Source of the DNA: J054 sp965223095 | GTDB taxonomy: Bacteria; Pseudomonadota; Gammaproteobacteria; Steroidobacterales; GCA-2729495 | DNA length: 64,000 nucleotides | NCBI GenBank assembly: GCA_965223095.1 | Contig: OZ244979.1 | Span: forward strand, 1,612,001-1,676,000 | Direction of reading: 5' to 3' | Part shown: in pieces, positions 8,946-17,561 of the stretch | Layout: the number at the start of each line of letters is the position of its first letter | Position numbering within the stretch: position 1 is the stretch's first letter | Notes under the pieces: generated by a model | What the model was told of the DNA's origin: nothing | Seen by the model: the letters and a program-made list of their open reading frames with translations, nothing else | Database searches by the model: none | Position numbers and translations under genes: made by a program

Positions 8946-10138
8946 GTTGTTCCCGATAAGCCCAGTGCAATGCTCCCTGCACCAAACTTCTCTGTGACGC
9001 TATCGATAGCGTTAAGGATTTCTGAACGCCTCGTATGCGTATCGGCCTCCCCAAATAGATCGGCCTGAGCGTCGTCATCTTGCTGCCAGTTGCGCAAGCC
9101 AACACCGATTAGACGGACAGGTTTGGTCGCCAGCCCACTATTACTTAGCAGCGCGCAAGCTTGCTTGAATATCTGACGTTCGTCATTCGTGGCTTGATTT
9201 AGCCTTACTTGACGAGTGTGGGTGTCGAAATTCTCGTGGCGAATCTTTATGAAAATCACTTGTCCGGATAAGCATTCCTGCCGGGCGGTGCGCGCGACCT
9301 CGATCGCAAGCTTATGTAGTTCATGGTGAAGTTCACGCAGACGTCTAATGTCTTCAGGAAACGTGTGCTCCTTAGAGATACTTTTTCGCCGCCGCCTAGG
9401 TACGACTTGTGTGGCACCGACTCCCAGTGCCTGCTGGTAAAAACTTGTCGCCGCCCGCCGCCCCAGCACCCGCACTAGCGTATTAAGATCCGCCTCGCGC
9501 AGCTGTCCGATGGTCTGAATATTGAGTTTTGCGAAGAGCTGCCGGGTTTTCTCGCCCACACCACGGAGATTGTTGATCGGCATGGGCCCGAGAAATTCTA
9601 AGACCTGTTCAGGATAAACGATGCTTAGCCCGTCCGGTTTACCGTGATCTGAGCCCAACTTCGCAATCAGCCGATTGGGTCCCATGCCAATGGAGGCTTT
9701 CAGTCCGGTGGCTGACTCAATGTCTTGTTTGATCAAACTGCCGATTGTTTCTGGGCGGCCCAGTAGTTTCTCCAGCCCCTTTAGATCCAGATAGGCTTCG
9801 TCAATAGATGCGGCTTCCACAACCGGGCTGATGGTTTCTAAGATTTTGAAAACCTGTCGCGACCGCCGTCTATACTTTGCCATATCGGGCCGTAAGTAGA
9901 CCGCCCAGGGGCACCTTCGATAAGCCTCACTAATGGGCATGGCAGAATGTATGCCAAACTTTCGAGCCTCATACGAAGCAGCGGCCACCACGCCGCGCTT
10001 GCCCGGCAGAGCACCAACGATCACTGGCTTGCCCCGGTATTGCGGATTGTCTTGTTGCTCACAACTGGCGTAGAAAGCATCGAGATCCACATGCGCAATT
10101 CGAATAGGGTTGACCGGTTTGTTTGGCATCGTGAGCAC
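8936..10138 (-). CDS. dinB: DNA polymerase IV (Y-family translesion polymerase)
   Basis: Error-prone DNA polymerase IV of 400 residues from a GTG start; an ATG three codons in (10129) is equally possible. The catalytic carboxylates are in place: Asp18 and Asp20 in HVDLDAFYASCEQ, and Asp113-Glu114 in SIDEAYLD. The helix-hairpin-helix region (INNLRGVGEKTRQLF) and the little-finger domain follow. It is about 40-50 residues longer than Escherichia coli DinB at the C-terminus. It bypasses damaged bases and is often SOS-controlled, but I saw no clear LexA box in the divergent region shared with alr. It converges on the signalling operon. Confidence 0.95.
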   Translation of the reverse strand: MLTMPNKPVNPIRIAHVDLDAFYASCEQQDNPQYRGKPVIVGALPGKRGVVAAASYEARKFGIHSAMPISEAYRRCPWAVYLRPDMAKYRRRSRQVFKILETISPVVEAASIDEAYLDLKGLEKLLGRPETIGSLIKQDIESATGLKASIGMGPNRLIAKLGSDHGKPDGLSIVYPEQVLEFLGPMPINNLRGVGEKTRQLFAKLNIQTIGQLREADLNTLVRVLGRRAATSFYQQALGVGATQVVPRRRRKSISKEHTFPEDIRRLRELHHELHKLAIEVARTARQECLSGQVIFIKIRHENFDTHTRQVRLNQATNDERQIFKQACALLSNSGLATKPVRLIGVGLRNWQQDDDAQADLFGEADTHTRRSEILNAIDSVTEKFGAGSIALGLSGTTQK

Positions 10139-10141
10139 TAA

Positions 10142-10373
10142 TGATCGATCTATGAAAACCTAGACCACCTTTTTGTCATCATGACGCAACTTGGCGCGCG
10201 GGCCAAATCCTCCGCCATGGGTTACTAGAGGCTTTGGTTTGGCGGCATTATTGGCCATGAACTCCCTGTGACAGGGAGTTGAGCAAGCGATTCACTATGC
10301 CGAGGTCTGGATCAAGAAGCTGCCGTCGCATGAATTTTTAACTACAGACCAAAGCTGCGCTAAGCTAGTTGCC
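10142..10373. other. Divergent intergenic region between dinB and alr
   Basis: This 232-base stretch must hold the promoters of both dinB and alr. The one conspicuous element is a perfect inverted repeat at 10260-10280. I saw no open frame worth calling and no convincing -35/-10 pair. Confidence 0.5.
10260..10280. repeat. Perfect inverted repeat AACTCCCTG-TGA-CAGGGAGTT
   Basis: Two 9-base arms that are exact reverse complements are separated by 3 bases. No T-tract follows on either strand, so it is not a simple terminator. It lies 94 bases upstream of alr and 122 bases upstream of the dinB start, so it could be an operator for either. A short hairpin without function is the alternative. Confidence 0.6.
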
Positions 10374-11474
10374 ATGACCCGGCCAAGCTATGCACAAATC
10401 GATCTCGATGCTATTCGGCATAATCTGCGTGTCACGTCTAGTTTGGCGCCGAGTTCCAAGCTTCTCGCCGTTGTTAAGGCAGATGCCTATGGCCATGGTT
10501 TGGTGACGGTAGCCCGGGCTGCCGCCTCGATGGTATCCGGTTTTGCCGTAGCTTCGGTCGACGAAGCTCTGATGCTGAGGAAGGCGGGCATTAAAGTGCC
10601 GATAGTGATTTTGGAGGGTCCTGTTAGCAGTAATGAAGTCGAGCTTGCATCGACGAACGATTTCTCGCTGGTGATCGCTGAGCCCGAGCAGGAGCAACAT
10701 ATCGCGCAAGCGCAGATCACCCAAGCAATCAATGTATGGCTCAAAATGGATACCGGCATGCATCGCTTGGGTATTCAGCCTGCGGAGTTTCGCCCCCTGC
10801 TTGCACGCTTGAAAAAATCCGCGGCTATCAAGGATGAAATAGTCTGTGCCACGCATCTATCCTGCGCGGACGGTGAGAACCAAGGTTACACGGCAGCACA
10901 GATAGCGCGTTTCGATGCGCAACTCGGCGAAGAAAATGTGCCGACGAGCATCGCCAATTCCGCGGCCGTTTTGGCATGGCCCGACGCGCATCGGGATTGG
11001 ATACGTCCCGGCTACATGCTTTACGGTAATTCTCCGTTTGCGGGCAAACAGGCCAATGCCCAGAACTTGCGCCCCGCCATGACGGTGGTTTCCCAGGTTA
11101 CCGCATTGCGCGACATTTCCGTGGGCGACTCCGTGGGTTATGGAGCTGCCTGGACGGCTAAGCGAACTTCAAAAATAGCCACGGTTCCGATTGGTTACGG
11201 CGATGGCTACCCTTGGCATGCGCCAAATGGCACGCCGGTGATGGTTGAAGGGCAGCGAGGGCGGTTGGTTGGTCGTGTCTCCATGGACATGATTACCGTG
11301 GACGTGACCGATATTCCAAGTGTCACTGTGGGCAGTCCGGTGGAACTTTGGGGTCTGCAATTACCGGTTGGCGAAGTCGCGCGGCATGCCGGAACCATTG
11401 GCTATGAGTTGTTGACACGTCTGCCGGCTCGTCTGCGGCGCGAGTATGTCGATTCGGCGGAAAACGCTGCCTAG
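10374..11474 (+). CDS. alr: Alanine racemase
   Basis: PLP-dependent enzyme of 366 residues that interconverts L- and D-alanine for peptidoglycan. The PLP lysine is Lys35 in AVVKADAYGHG, and the second catalytic base is Tyr256 in GDSVGYGAAW. Fold type III signatures (HLSCAD, RPGYMLYG, GYGDGYPW, SMDMITVDVTD) run in the usual order and the length matches the family. The ATG at 10374 starts directly at the conserved N-terminal helix. It is divergent from dinB and is not in an obvious operon. Confidence 0.95.
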   Translation: MTRPSYAQIDLDAIRHNLRVTSSLAPSSKLLAVVKADAYGHGLVTVARAAASMVSGFAVASVDEALMLRKAGIKVPIVILEGPVSSNEVELASTNDFSLVIAEPEQEQHIAQAQITQAINVWLKMDTGMHRLGIQPAEFRPLLARLKKSAAIKDEIVCATHLSCADGENQGYTAAQIARFDAQLGEENVPTSIANSAAVLAWPDAHRDWIRPGYMLYGNSPFAGKQANAQNLRPAMTVVSQVTALRDISVGDSVGYGAAWTAKRTSKIATVPIGYGDGYPWHAPNGTPVMVEGQRGRLVGRVSMDMITVDVTDIPSVTVGSPVELWGLQLPVGEVARHAGTIGYELLTRLPARLRREYVDSAENAA

Positions 11475-11534
11475 TATTCGAGAAGTGTCGCTGTCGTTTC
11501 CCTTACGGCCGTAGTAATTGGTTTTACCTTGCTC

Positions 11535-12338
11535 CTATTGTGGCGTCTTGCTTCGGCGCATTCTCTCCTGAAATTTCTTCAGCTCCGCGGCCGGATCCAT
11601 CACGACATCGGAATAAATGGCAACCGGTCGCCCCAGATAGCTGTTGTCTTCCACTTGCTTTAGAACAAAATCGGCAAAATCTTCGTAGGTGATCACACGC
11701 GCTGGTGGCGAATTATCATCCGCTGTGAATTTCAAGTTACGTCGCGCGGGTTCTTCTACCATGAAGCCGGGTCGCAAGATAATTGTTTCCAGTTTGCTGG
11801 CGAGTAGCATCGATTCCATATCCGCCATATCCGCATACAAGAAACGCGCGTTGTAACGCCACTTATCTGTTGGGTTGTCGCTCGCTGGGGTGGTCGCGTC
11901 GCGTCCCACGCGCTGTTCCACGCCCGTAGAGCTGGCCATAATGAGCCGCTTGTTGCCTTTTTCTTGCATGGCGGCCATTAAGTTTTTCGCCATGACGGTG
12001 TACAAATCGACTTCGCCAATTTCCTGGGTCGGATCTTTTGGTGTCGGGAAACCCACCATGCAAATCACAACTTCATCTCCGCTTAGCGCTGATTTGAGCG
12101 AGTCGATGTTTCTGACATCCCCTTGAACCAGTTTTAGATTGGGATGTTCTGGGCCAAATTTTTGCGGACTGCGCGCAAGACCCGTGACCGCATAGCCTTG
12201 TGCCAAGGCTTGGTCGATAATCACGCGACCCGAGCGCGCCGTGGCGCCGATGACCGCAAGCCTAGGCTTAGAGCCTCCCCACGCGCTGCCTAGCGAAAGC
12301 AAGCCAACACTTGCGCCGAGAAAACGTCTTCGATGCAT
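11535..12338 (-). CDS. Exported NAD(P)-binding Rossmann-fold protein (NmrA/SDR-like)
   Basis: Atypical SDR of 267 residues. The N-terminus MHRRRFLGASVGLLSLGSAW looks like a Tat signal (RRRFLG followed by a hydrophobic stretch). The nucleotide-binding turn IGATARSG follows, then LVQGDVRN, VICMVG and a central MASSTGVE strand. The C-terminal part (LRPGFMVEE, ITYEDFADFVLKQVED) is typical of the NmrA/NAD(P)H-binding family. The substrate is unknown. It stands alone, convergent with alr and divergent from the Spy-like gene. It is one of five exported or anchored Rossmann proteins in this window. Confidence 0.8.
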   Translation of the reverse strand: MHRRRFLGASVGLLSLGSAWGGSKPRLAVIGATARSGRVIIDQALAQGYAVTGLARSPQKFGPEHPNLKLVQGDVRNIDSLKSALSGDEVVICMVGFPTPKDPTQEIGEVDLYTVMAKNLMAAMQEKGNKRLIMASSTGVEQRVGRDATTPASDNPTDKWRYNARFLYADMADMESMLLASKLETIILRPGFMVEEPARRNLKFTADDNSPPARVITYEDFADFVLKQVEDNSYLGRPVAIYSDVVMDPAAELKKFQERMRRSKTPQ

Positions 12339-12658
12339 TGTTTTTTCCGCCTGTGTTCGAGTACCCGTGGCAACACCATAATTTTTCTGGGCAGCCTGGG
12401 CAATGTTTTATATCGACGCAATAGGGTTTCTCGAGTTGTCCAAGCTCAGGTTGTAAACCTTGATCTTGGGCCCAGCTTGCCGTCTCGCCGTACTACGAAC
12501 AGGCTTGCCTATCTGTCGGCCGAACGCGTCTCAACGGCTTTGGGGTTTCCCTCCGCGCGAATATTTCGCGCTCGCAGCGAAAAGCGTGCTCAGCGTCATT
12601 GGCGCCCACCGGTGCAAGGGTATAAAGTCGAGAAAATGACGATGCCGAGGAAGTAGTC
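12339..12658. other. Intergenic region, no supported gene
   Basis: These 320 bases lie between two divergently transcribed exported proteins. A 107-codon open frame on the plus strand (12333-12656) overlaps the start of the minus-strand gene, has basic, atypical composition and no ribosome site, so I do not call it. The region should carry the two divergent promoters. I could not identify them confidently. Confidence 0.4.
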
Positions 12659-13216
12659 ATGCCCGGTTTTCCCGCACCCAAACTATGGTTTTTTGTTTTT
12701 TCACTCCTTGTTGGCAGCAATACTTTCGCCGCGCCGCCGGATCGGATCAGCGGGGCCAGCCCCTATGCTGGCTCGCATTCGTCCCCGCATGCGATGGCCC
12801 CCGCGGGTCCGAATTCGGAGTTTTTCAATAAATGGCGTGACGAGTTGGGTCTGAGTGTCGAGCAGCAGGGCGTGATTGCTGAAATTTTCGCGGATTATGG
12901 CCAACGTCTGCGTCCCTTGCTTGAGCGTGGCGCTGAAACAGCCTGGTCCATAATGAACGTCGCACCCATCAATCCAGAATACACGGTGGATACCGAGGCA
13001 GCCGCGCAAGCCGCTGCCGAAACCGCCGCCGACCTTGTGCGTATTGCCAGCGAAATGCGCAGCGCGGTGCATTCGGTCATGACGGCTGAACAAATTGCGA
13101 CCCTGGATAGACTCATCGAGGAGAGCCGTGTGGCCTGGCGGGAACAGGCGGCAAAGCATGCCAAGGGTAAGCATGGGCGAGGAAAAAAGAATAATGAGGC
13201 GGCCACCGAGGATTGA
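12659..13216 (+). CDS. Periplasmic Spy/CpxP-like protein
   Basis: Exported protein of 185 residues, starting at an ATG behind GAGGAAG. A signal peptide ends near SNTFAA. The mature part is mostly amphipathic helix, with LSVEQQGVIAEIF and MTAEQIATLDRL, which resemble the paired LTxxQ motifs of the Spy/CpxP/ZraP family of periplasmic chaperones and stress sensors. The tail is very basic (KHAKGKHGRGKK). Such proteins bind misfolded proteins or metals at the envelope. The assignment rests on the motif spacing and is moderate. Alternatives are an unrelated helical periplasmic protein. Confidence 0.55.
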   Translation: MPGFPAPKLWFFVFSLLVGSNTFAAPPDRISGASPYAGSHSSPHAMAPAGPNSEFFNKWRDELGLSVEQQGVIAEIFADYGQRLRPLLERGAETAWSIMNVAPINPEYTVDTEAAAQAAAETAADLVRIASEMRSAVHSVMTAEQIATLDRLIEESRVAWREQAAKHAKGKHGRGKKNNEAATED

Positions 13217-13389
13217 CTATTCAATCGACTGCCCCGTTTTAACTCCATAGCGCGGTGCGCATGAGTACCAGCACCGCTGTTCCCCTGTAGCGGTGCTCGC
13301 AGTTCTTGAACCTTTGCTAGAAAAACTGGTCGATATATACCTGCTTTAAAGGGGCGACTGGTGCTGCATCCTATAGTGAGGACTCTGGT

Positions 13390-14154
13390 TTGAGAGCTTT
13401 CGAAGCGGTCTTGCGGCCTGCTGCCGCGCGTGCAATGGGCGCATGTCTGCTCCTGTTGGCTTTATCGGCCACCGCCGTGGATCACTCTCATGGCGAATTT
13501 GATGCCGTGCTTCGTGCTCAGGTGGCCAATGGCGTTGTGAACTATCCGGGCATCGCGGCTGATGGCAGATTTCAAGACTACGTCTCGCGGCTAGCGGACC
13601 CATTGCCCAGGGACCTTACACGAGAGGAGCGGCTTGCTTTTTACATCAACGCGTACAATGCCTTGGCGATTCAGGGCATTCTAAACGGGTATTCGCCGGC
13701 GTCGCTCTTAGGCCGTTACAAATTTTTCAAGCGCATCCGTTATCAGATGGATGGTAGTGAGATTAATCTATTTGACTTGGAGCGTAAGGTCATTATCCCC
13801 ATGGGGGAACCGCGCATTCATTTCGCCTTGGTTTGTGCCTCCTATTCTTGCCCGCCGTTGCGATCAGAGGCTTACGTGGCTAGTCGGCTTGACAGTCAAC
13901 TCGAAGAACAAGCACGTTTATTCTTGCAGGATAACGCCAAGAACAAATTTGATACGAATACGCAAACTGCGTATCTGTCGAAAATATTCGATTGGTACGC
14001 GAATGACTTTGAAGGTTCCGCCGGGTCCGTACAGCAATATGTCGCTCAATATCTGCCAAGCGCTGACTTGGCGAAGGCGTTAATGGCCGATGGCTACAAG
14101 TTGAAGTATCTTCGCTATGACTGGCGTCTAAATGGCGTGCCGCCGTCGGAGTGA
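13390..14154 (+). CDS. Exported DUF547-domain protein
   Basis: Protein of 254 residues with a signal peptide (GACLLLLALSATAVDHS). I prefer the TTG at 13390 because GAGG sits 8 bases upstream; an ATG at 13435 has no such site. DUF547 hallmarks are clear: LAFYINAYNALAIQGIL, INLFDLERKVI, RIHFALVCASYSCPPLRSEAY and ARLFL. The conserved Cys and His residues suggest a thiol-hydrolase-like fold, but the function of DUF547 is not settled. It stands alone, convergent with the DUF1838 gene. Confidence 0.85.
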   Translation: MRAFEAVLRPAAARAMGACLLLLALSATAVDHSHGEFDAVLRAQVANGVVNYPGIAADGRFQDYVSRLADPLPRDLTREERLAFYINAYNALAIQGILNGYSPASLLGRYKFFKRIRYQMDGSEINLFDLERKVIIPMGEPRIHFALVCASYSCPPLRSEAYVASRLDSQLEEQARLFLQDNAKNKFDTNTQTAYLSKIFDWYANDFEGSAGSVQQYVAQYLPSADLAKALMADGYKLKYLRYDWRLNGVPPSE

Positions 14155-14232
14155 AGCAGCCCCGCTTATGGTGCAGGCTGACATTTGCTCCGCTTTGCAA
14201 CGCGATTTCTAGTATCCGGTTTTGCCAAATTG

Positions 14233-15243
14233 CTATTCTTCAACGGGCGCGGGTTTGCGTTCCGTCGCGAATGTTTCCCAGGTTGTCATATTGGGTTCCG
14301 ACCATTCGGTGGGCGCGTGCAGGTATTTTGGAAAATTCTTTTCTGTATAAGCGCGAACGTGGGCCGGCAGATCATCTGTGCTATCTAGGGAGAATACGCT
14401 GGTAATGCCGACAATTCCGCCTTCGCGATTATCCATTAGCATCCACGGGTGCCACGGGGCGACTTTTTGCCACGCGCCGGTATAGTGCACTTTCATTTGT
14501 TCCGGATCATTGAGATCGGCCATGCTGGCATGAATTTGAAAGTATTCGCTGGTGCGATACCAGTCGCCAAAATGTTCACGCGGCCATTTCTTGGGCGGTA
14601 GGGGCGTCGGCCAGCGGGTATTCACTTGGAATGAAACAACGGCTCGGTCACCGAAGACCTGCCAGGGCAAAATGAATGGAAACTCAACCTCCTCAAAGCC
14701 TGTTTCTTCCGTGCCAAAACGTTGTCTGAACTTAGTGGAGTAGTGAGAATTTACTGGGTCATTGTGGGTGTGAAAGACTTCTACCTCTTCGCCGGTATAG
14801 GGGTTTTCCCAAGTTTCGAGAATCCGGTCTTCCTTCAGATCAAGGTAGTAGACGACCTCGCGATGCAGATTTTCGTACCGGCCGTCGGGTAAGCGGGTCA
14901 CACGGCTCATGCCGAAACCCTGTATTCGAAATAGGGGTTTAATGACTTCTTGTGTGCCGATAACGGCGTATTGAGTGCCGGCGAAATAACCGCAGGTTTC
15001 CTTGCCGTCTTCCAGGCTTGAAACCAGTTTGACCCACGCCGTTAAGTTGTCCTCGGGTTTTTGAAAATCCAAGTTAAGGCTCTCACCGTGGGCGCCGGCG
15101 ACGGCATGCTTGGGCGCTGCGCTCAAGCCTAAGGAGGCAGCGCCGACCATGGAACCCAGGCTGCCAAGGCCAAACAGGGCTGAACGACGGTTGAGTTTCT
15201 TGTCACCCAGTTCCATTCTCGCGGGATTGAAGTTCTCGAACAT
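14233..15243 (-). CDS. Tat-exported DUF1838-family protein
   Basis: Protein of 336 residues. The N-terminus has LNRRSALFGLGSLGSMVGAAS, a Tat-type signal. The body has DUF1838 hallmarks: NLTAWVKLVSSL, REVVYYLDL, TWENPYTGEEVEVFHTHNDPVN and WPREHFGDWYRTSEYFQIHA. The biochemical role of DUF1838 is not established. In marine and soil proteobacteria the family sits near catabolic oxidoreductase genes. Here it is divergent from a flavin-reductase-domain gene, which suggests a shared promoter region (15244-15401) and a shared pathway. That link is an inference. Confidence 0.82.
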   Translation of the reverse strand: MFENFNPARMELGDKKLNRRSALFGLGSLGSMVGAASLGLSAAPKHAVAGAHGESLNLDFQKPEDNLTAWVKLVSSLEDGKETCGYFAGTQYAVIGTQEVIKPLFRIQGFGMSRVTRLPDGRYENLHREVVYYLDLKEDRILETWENPYTGEEVEVFHTHNDPVNSHYSTKFRQRFGTEETGFEEVEFPFILPWQVFGDRAVVSFQVNTRWPTPLPPKKWPREHFGDWYRTSEYFQIHASMADLNDPEQMKVHYTGAWQKVAPWHPWMLMDNREGGIVGITSVFSLDSTDDLPAHVRAYTEKNFPKYLHAPTEWSEPNMTTWETFATERKPAPVEE

Positions 15244-15401
15244 GGCTTAGCCTCCATCATGCTTGTTGTCGTCCCAGTATAGCGAGCCCTGGGAGCGATT
15301 GAGAATGGCGCATTTCTTGATCACTGCGTGGAGGCTGCGCAGACGGCTATGGTTAAGCTTAGAGCGATGTCTGTACTCTACAAGTTTTCTTGAGGCCGAT
15401 T

Positions 15402-16268
15402 ATGAACGCTGTAAACACTTACGATGAGGCATTTGTTGCGAGTCCCATGCGGGACAACTGGTATCAGTCGAGTTCTTACTGGCCGTCTTCGTTTGCTTTA
15501 ATCACTAGCGTGGACGAATCCGGTACGACGAGTATTGGGCCTTACCAGCTATCGTTTCCGTACGGCATCATCGGGGATCGTCAATTCCTGGTCGTCAGCC
15601 GCAAAGGTTCGAATACCGCGAATCATGTTCTGCGCACCGGAAAATGTGCGATGAATTTCATAGAGTTCGATCGAGACCTGTTAGCGAATGTTGTTTCGCT
15701 CGGATATCCGGGCCAGTCGCCGCAAGAGAAAATGGAAGATACACCATTTACGCTGATGGAGAGTCCGACCCCGGGGCGGGGTTCTGATAACCGGCACCCA
15801 AAAATTTTGCGCGAGGCCTTTCAGGTCTATGAGTGCAGCTTAGATGCCAATGAGCGCATTAAAGACAATGGGAAAACCCCCGAGTACCTGATACTGAACA
15901 TCGACAATATATTGCTAAAGGAAACCTGGAAGCGCAATTTAGACGAAGGGCCCACACAGATGCCGCATATGCCCATTACCTTTGGGTTCCGGGGTGGGCA
16001 ACAATTCTGGTTTGCCGAACTGCAAGAAGCATTCTGGCTGCCGGTGCCTACAGACAAAGGGCCGAAGGAAGAAACCATACTTTATGAGGCCAACCGTATG
16101 GATCCGGAGATTCAATTCACGCGCGAAGCCGCTCAACAACTTACTGGTGTGCCAAAAGCCTTTTTGCGCACGGTATTGGAGGGCATCGTAAAACAGGCGC
16201 GCGAGCGCAATGTGTCTCAAGTGGACAAGGCCTTTGTGGACATGATCAATAGCGAGAGAAACGCTTGA
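15402..16268 (+). CDS. Flavin-reductase-like (FMN-binding split barrel) protein
   Basis: Protein of 288 residues. I chose the ATG at 15402 because TTGAGG lies 7 bases upstream; an in-frame TTG at 15390 has no ribosome site. The N-terminal two thirds (SSYWPSSFALITSVDESG, SIGPYQLSFPYG, SNTANHVLRTGKCAMNF) have the flavin-reductase-like layout of short-chain FMN-binding split-barrel proteins. It probably reduces flavin for an oxygenase or acts on an unknown substrate with bound FMN. The stop overlaps the TTG start of the decayed transporter as TTGA. This shows a former two-gene operon of enzyme plus transporter. Confidence 0.75.
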   Translation: MNAVNTYDEAFVASPMRDNWYQSSSYWPSSFALITSVDESGTTSIGPYQLSFPYGIIGDRQFLVVSRKGSNTANHVLRTGKCAMNFIEFDRDLLANVVSLGYPGQSPQEKMEDTPFTLMESPTPGRGSDNRHPKILREAFQVYECSLDANERIKDNGKTPEYLILNIDNILLKETWKRNLDEGPTQMPHMPITFGFRGGQQFWFAELQEAFWLPVPTDKGPKEETILYEANRMDPEIQFTREAAQQLTGVPKAFLRTVLEGIVKQARERNVSQVDKAFVDMINSERNA

Positions 16269-16760
16269 CGGCATCCGCTCAGGAGCCATTGCCAAAAACG
16301 CCAGCAGCTAATGTCCGGTATGCAGTATCGGACAGGTCCTCGGAATTGACCTCAAGAGCCCGGCGATTCGTCCTCGGCTTACTATTTCTCGTTTCGTTGT
16401 TTAACTACATGGATCGCTACATGTTGGCGGTTTTGTTGCCGGCCATTAAAGTCGATCTGGCGCTTTCTGATTGCGCGCCTGGCCGATCGTTTAAGCCGTC
16501 GTAAGATCATTGCCGTGGCCGTTATTTTTTGGAGTGGTATGACGGCGGTTTGTGGATTGGCGCAGAACTTCATGCAGCTGGCCGTTGCGCGAGTGCTGGT
16601 GGGTGCGGGTGAGGCGGGTGCTAGTCCGCCGTCCCATTCTTTGATTGCAGATCTTTATTCGGCTCTTGAACGTGGTCGCGCATTGTCTGTTTATGCCTTA
16701 GGCGCGCCGGTGGGGATATTGATTGGATTTTCTCTCGGCGGCTGGTTGGTGGAGGCCTAA
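16265..16760 (+). pseudogene. Decayed MFS transporter (internal deletion, frameshift, C-terminal loss)
   Basis: The first part reads as an MFS N-terminus with a first membrane helix (FVLGLLFLVSLFNYMDRYML) and LLPAIKVDLALSD. At about 16470 the frame breaks. The frame that follows gives IARLADRLSRRKIIAVAV, which is MFS motif A, then TM helices up to GFSLGGWLVEA and a stop. About 20 codons (the rest of TM1 to TM2) are missing at the junction and the whole C-terminal half is gone, so no functional transporter can be made. MFS proteins normally have about 400-450 residues. The junction could be checked for sequencing error, but the missing codons argue for real decay. Confidence 0.85.
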
Positions 16761-16787
16761 TTTGCGGCGGGATTTTCGCTCGACGAT

Positions 16788-17456
16788 ATGAACAAGCTTC
16801 ACTGCTTAGGTGATTGCAGCGCATCGTTTGTAACGACGGTACTAATGATTTCGCTACTGATTGCATCCTGTGTGGCTTTGGATACACGAGCGCGCAGTGA
16901 GCTCAACGAGCTTTTGCATATGTTGGAGGGAAGCTATCGGGGGGCAGCGCCGAATCCTCGCGCGCCCGATGGCGCAACACAAATCATTGTTCACAAATTC
17001 GTGCCCATCCATGCCCCCAGATTTGGCAACCGCGTATTCTATTATCAGTTAAGCCAAGATGCCGCGGATGGCTCGCCCTTGCAGCAAAAGATTTTCGTCT
17101 TCGAGGCACAGCAGGCGCGAGACTCGATGCGCATGCGAGCCTATGTTTTCGCACCTGGGCAGATCCCGGGAAATCTTGAGCAGGATCTTGACCGAATAGA
17201 GCGTTTAAGCCCAAATGAGTTGATGTCTTTTCCCCAAGCCTGCGCATTCGAATGGCGGCCCGTGGACGGCGGCTTCCAGGCCCGTGTCAGCGCCGGCAAC
17301 TGTGGTTTTATCAGCGAACGATTCGGCCAAGAAATTCGGCCTGATATGAGCTATCGAATTACGGGCGACAGGTTTTACTGGCAAGAAAAACTCTATGGTC
17401 CCGAGGGGACGGTGCTCGCATCCACGCCGGGCACATTGGTGGCCCATCGTGAATAG
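16788..17456 (+). CDS. CpcT/CpeT-like lipoprotein
   Basis: Protein of 222 residues with a lipoprotein signal (LLIASC, lipid Cys about 28). The mature part matches the CpcT/CpeT family: LHMLEGSYRGA, NRVFYYQLS, QKIFVFE, MRMRAYVFA, CAFEWRPVDGGFQARVSAGNCGF and the C-terminal FYWQEKLYG. In cyanobacteria these proteins attach bilins to phycobiliproteins. This organism has no visible phycobiliproteins, so the ligand here is unknown, possibly another tetrapyrrole. The lipobox puts it in the periplasm or outer membrane. It begins 27 bases after the MFS remnant and precedes an exported CbiX-like gene. Confidence 0.8.
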   Translation: MNKLHCLGDCSASFVTTVLMISLLIASCVALDTRARSELNELLHMLEGSYRGAAPNPRAPDGATQIIVHKFVPIHAPRFGNRVFYYQLSQDAADGSPLQQKIFVFEAQQARDSMRMRAYVFAPGQIPGNLEQDLDRIERLSPNELMSFPQACAFEWRPVDGGFQARVSAGNCGFISERFGQEIRPDMSYRITGDRFYWQEKLYGPEGTVLASTPGTLVAHRE

Positions 17457-17561
17457 CTGCGCTTGGATGTCCTTGGCGTAGCTATTTGGGTCTTGTGCTG
17501 ATCCGTGGCAGGATAGAGACCAAGTGTCGATAAGAGTAAGTAGACCCTTAGGAGCTTGCCC

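Noticed and set aside
12333..12656. 107-codon plus-strand frame
   Set aside because: Overlaps the start of a minus-strand gene, has no ribosome site and has atypical composition.
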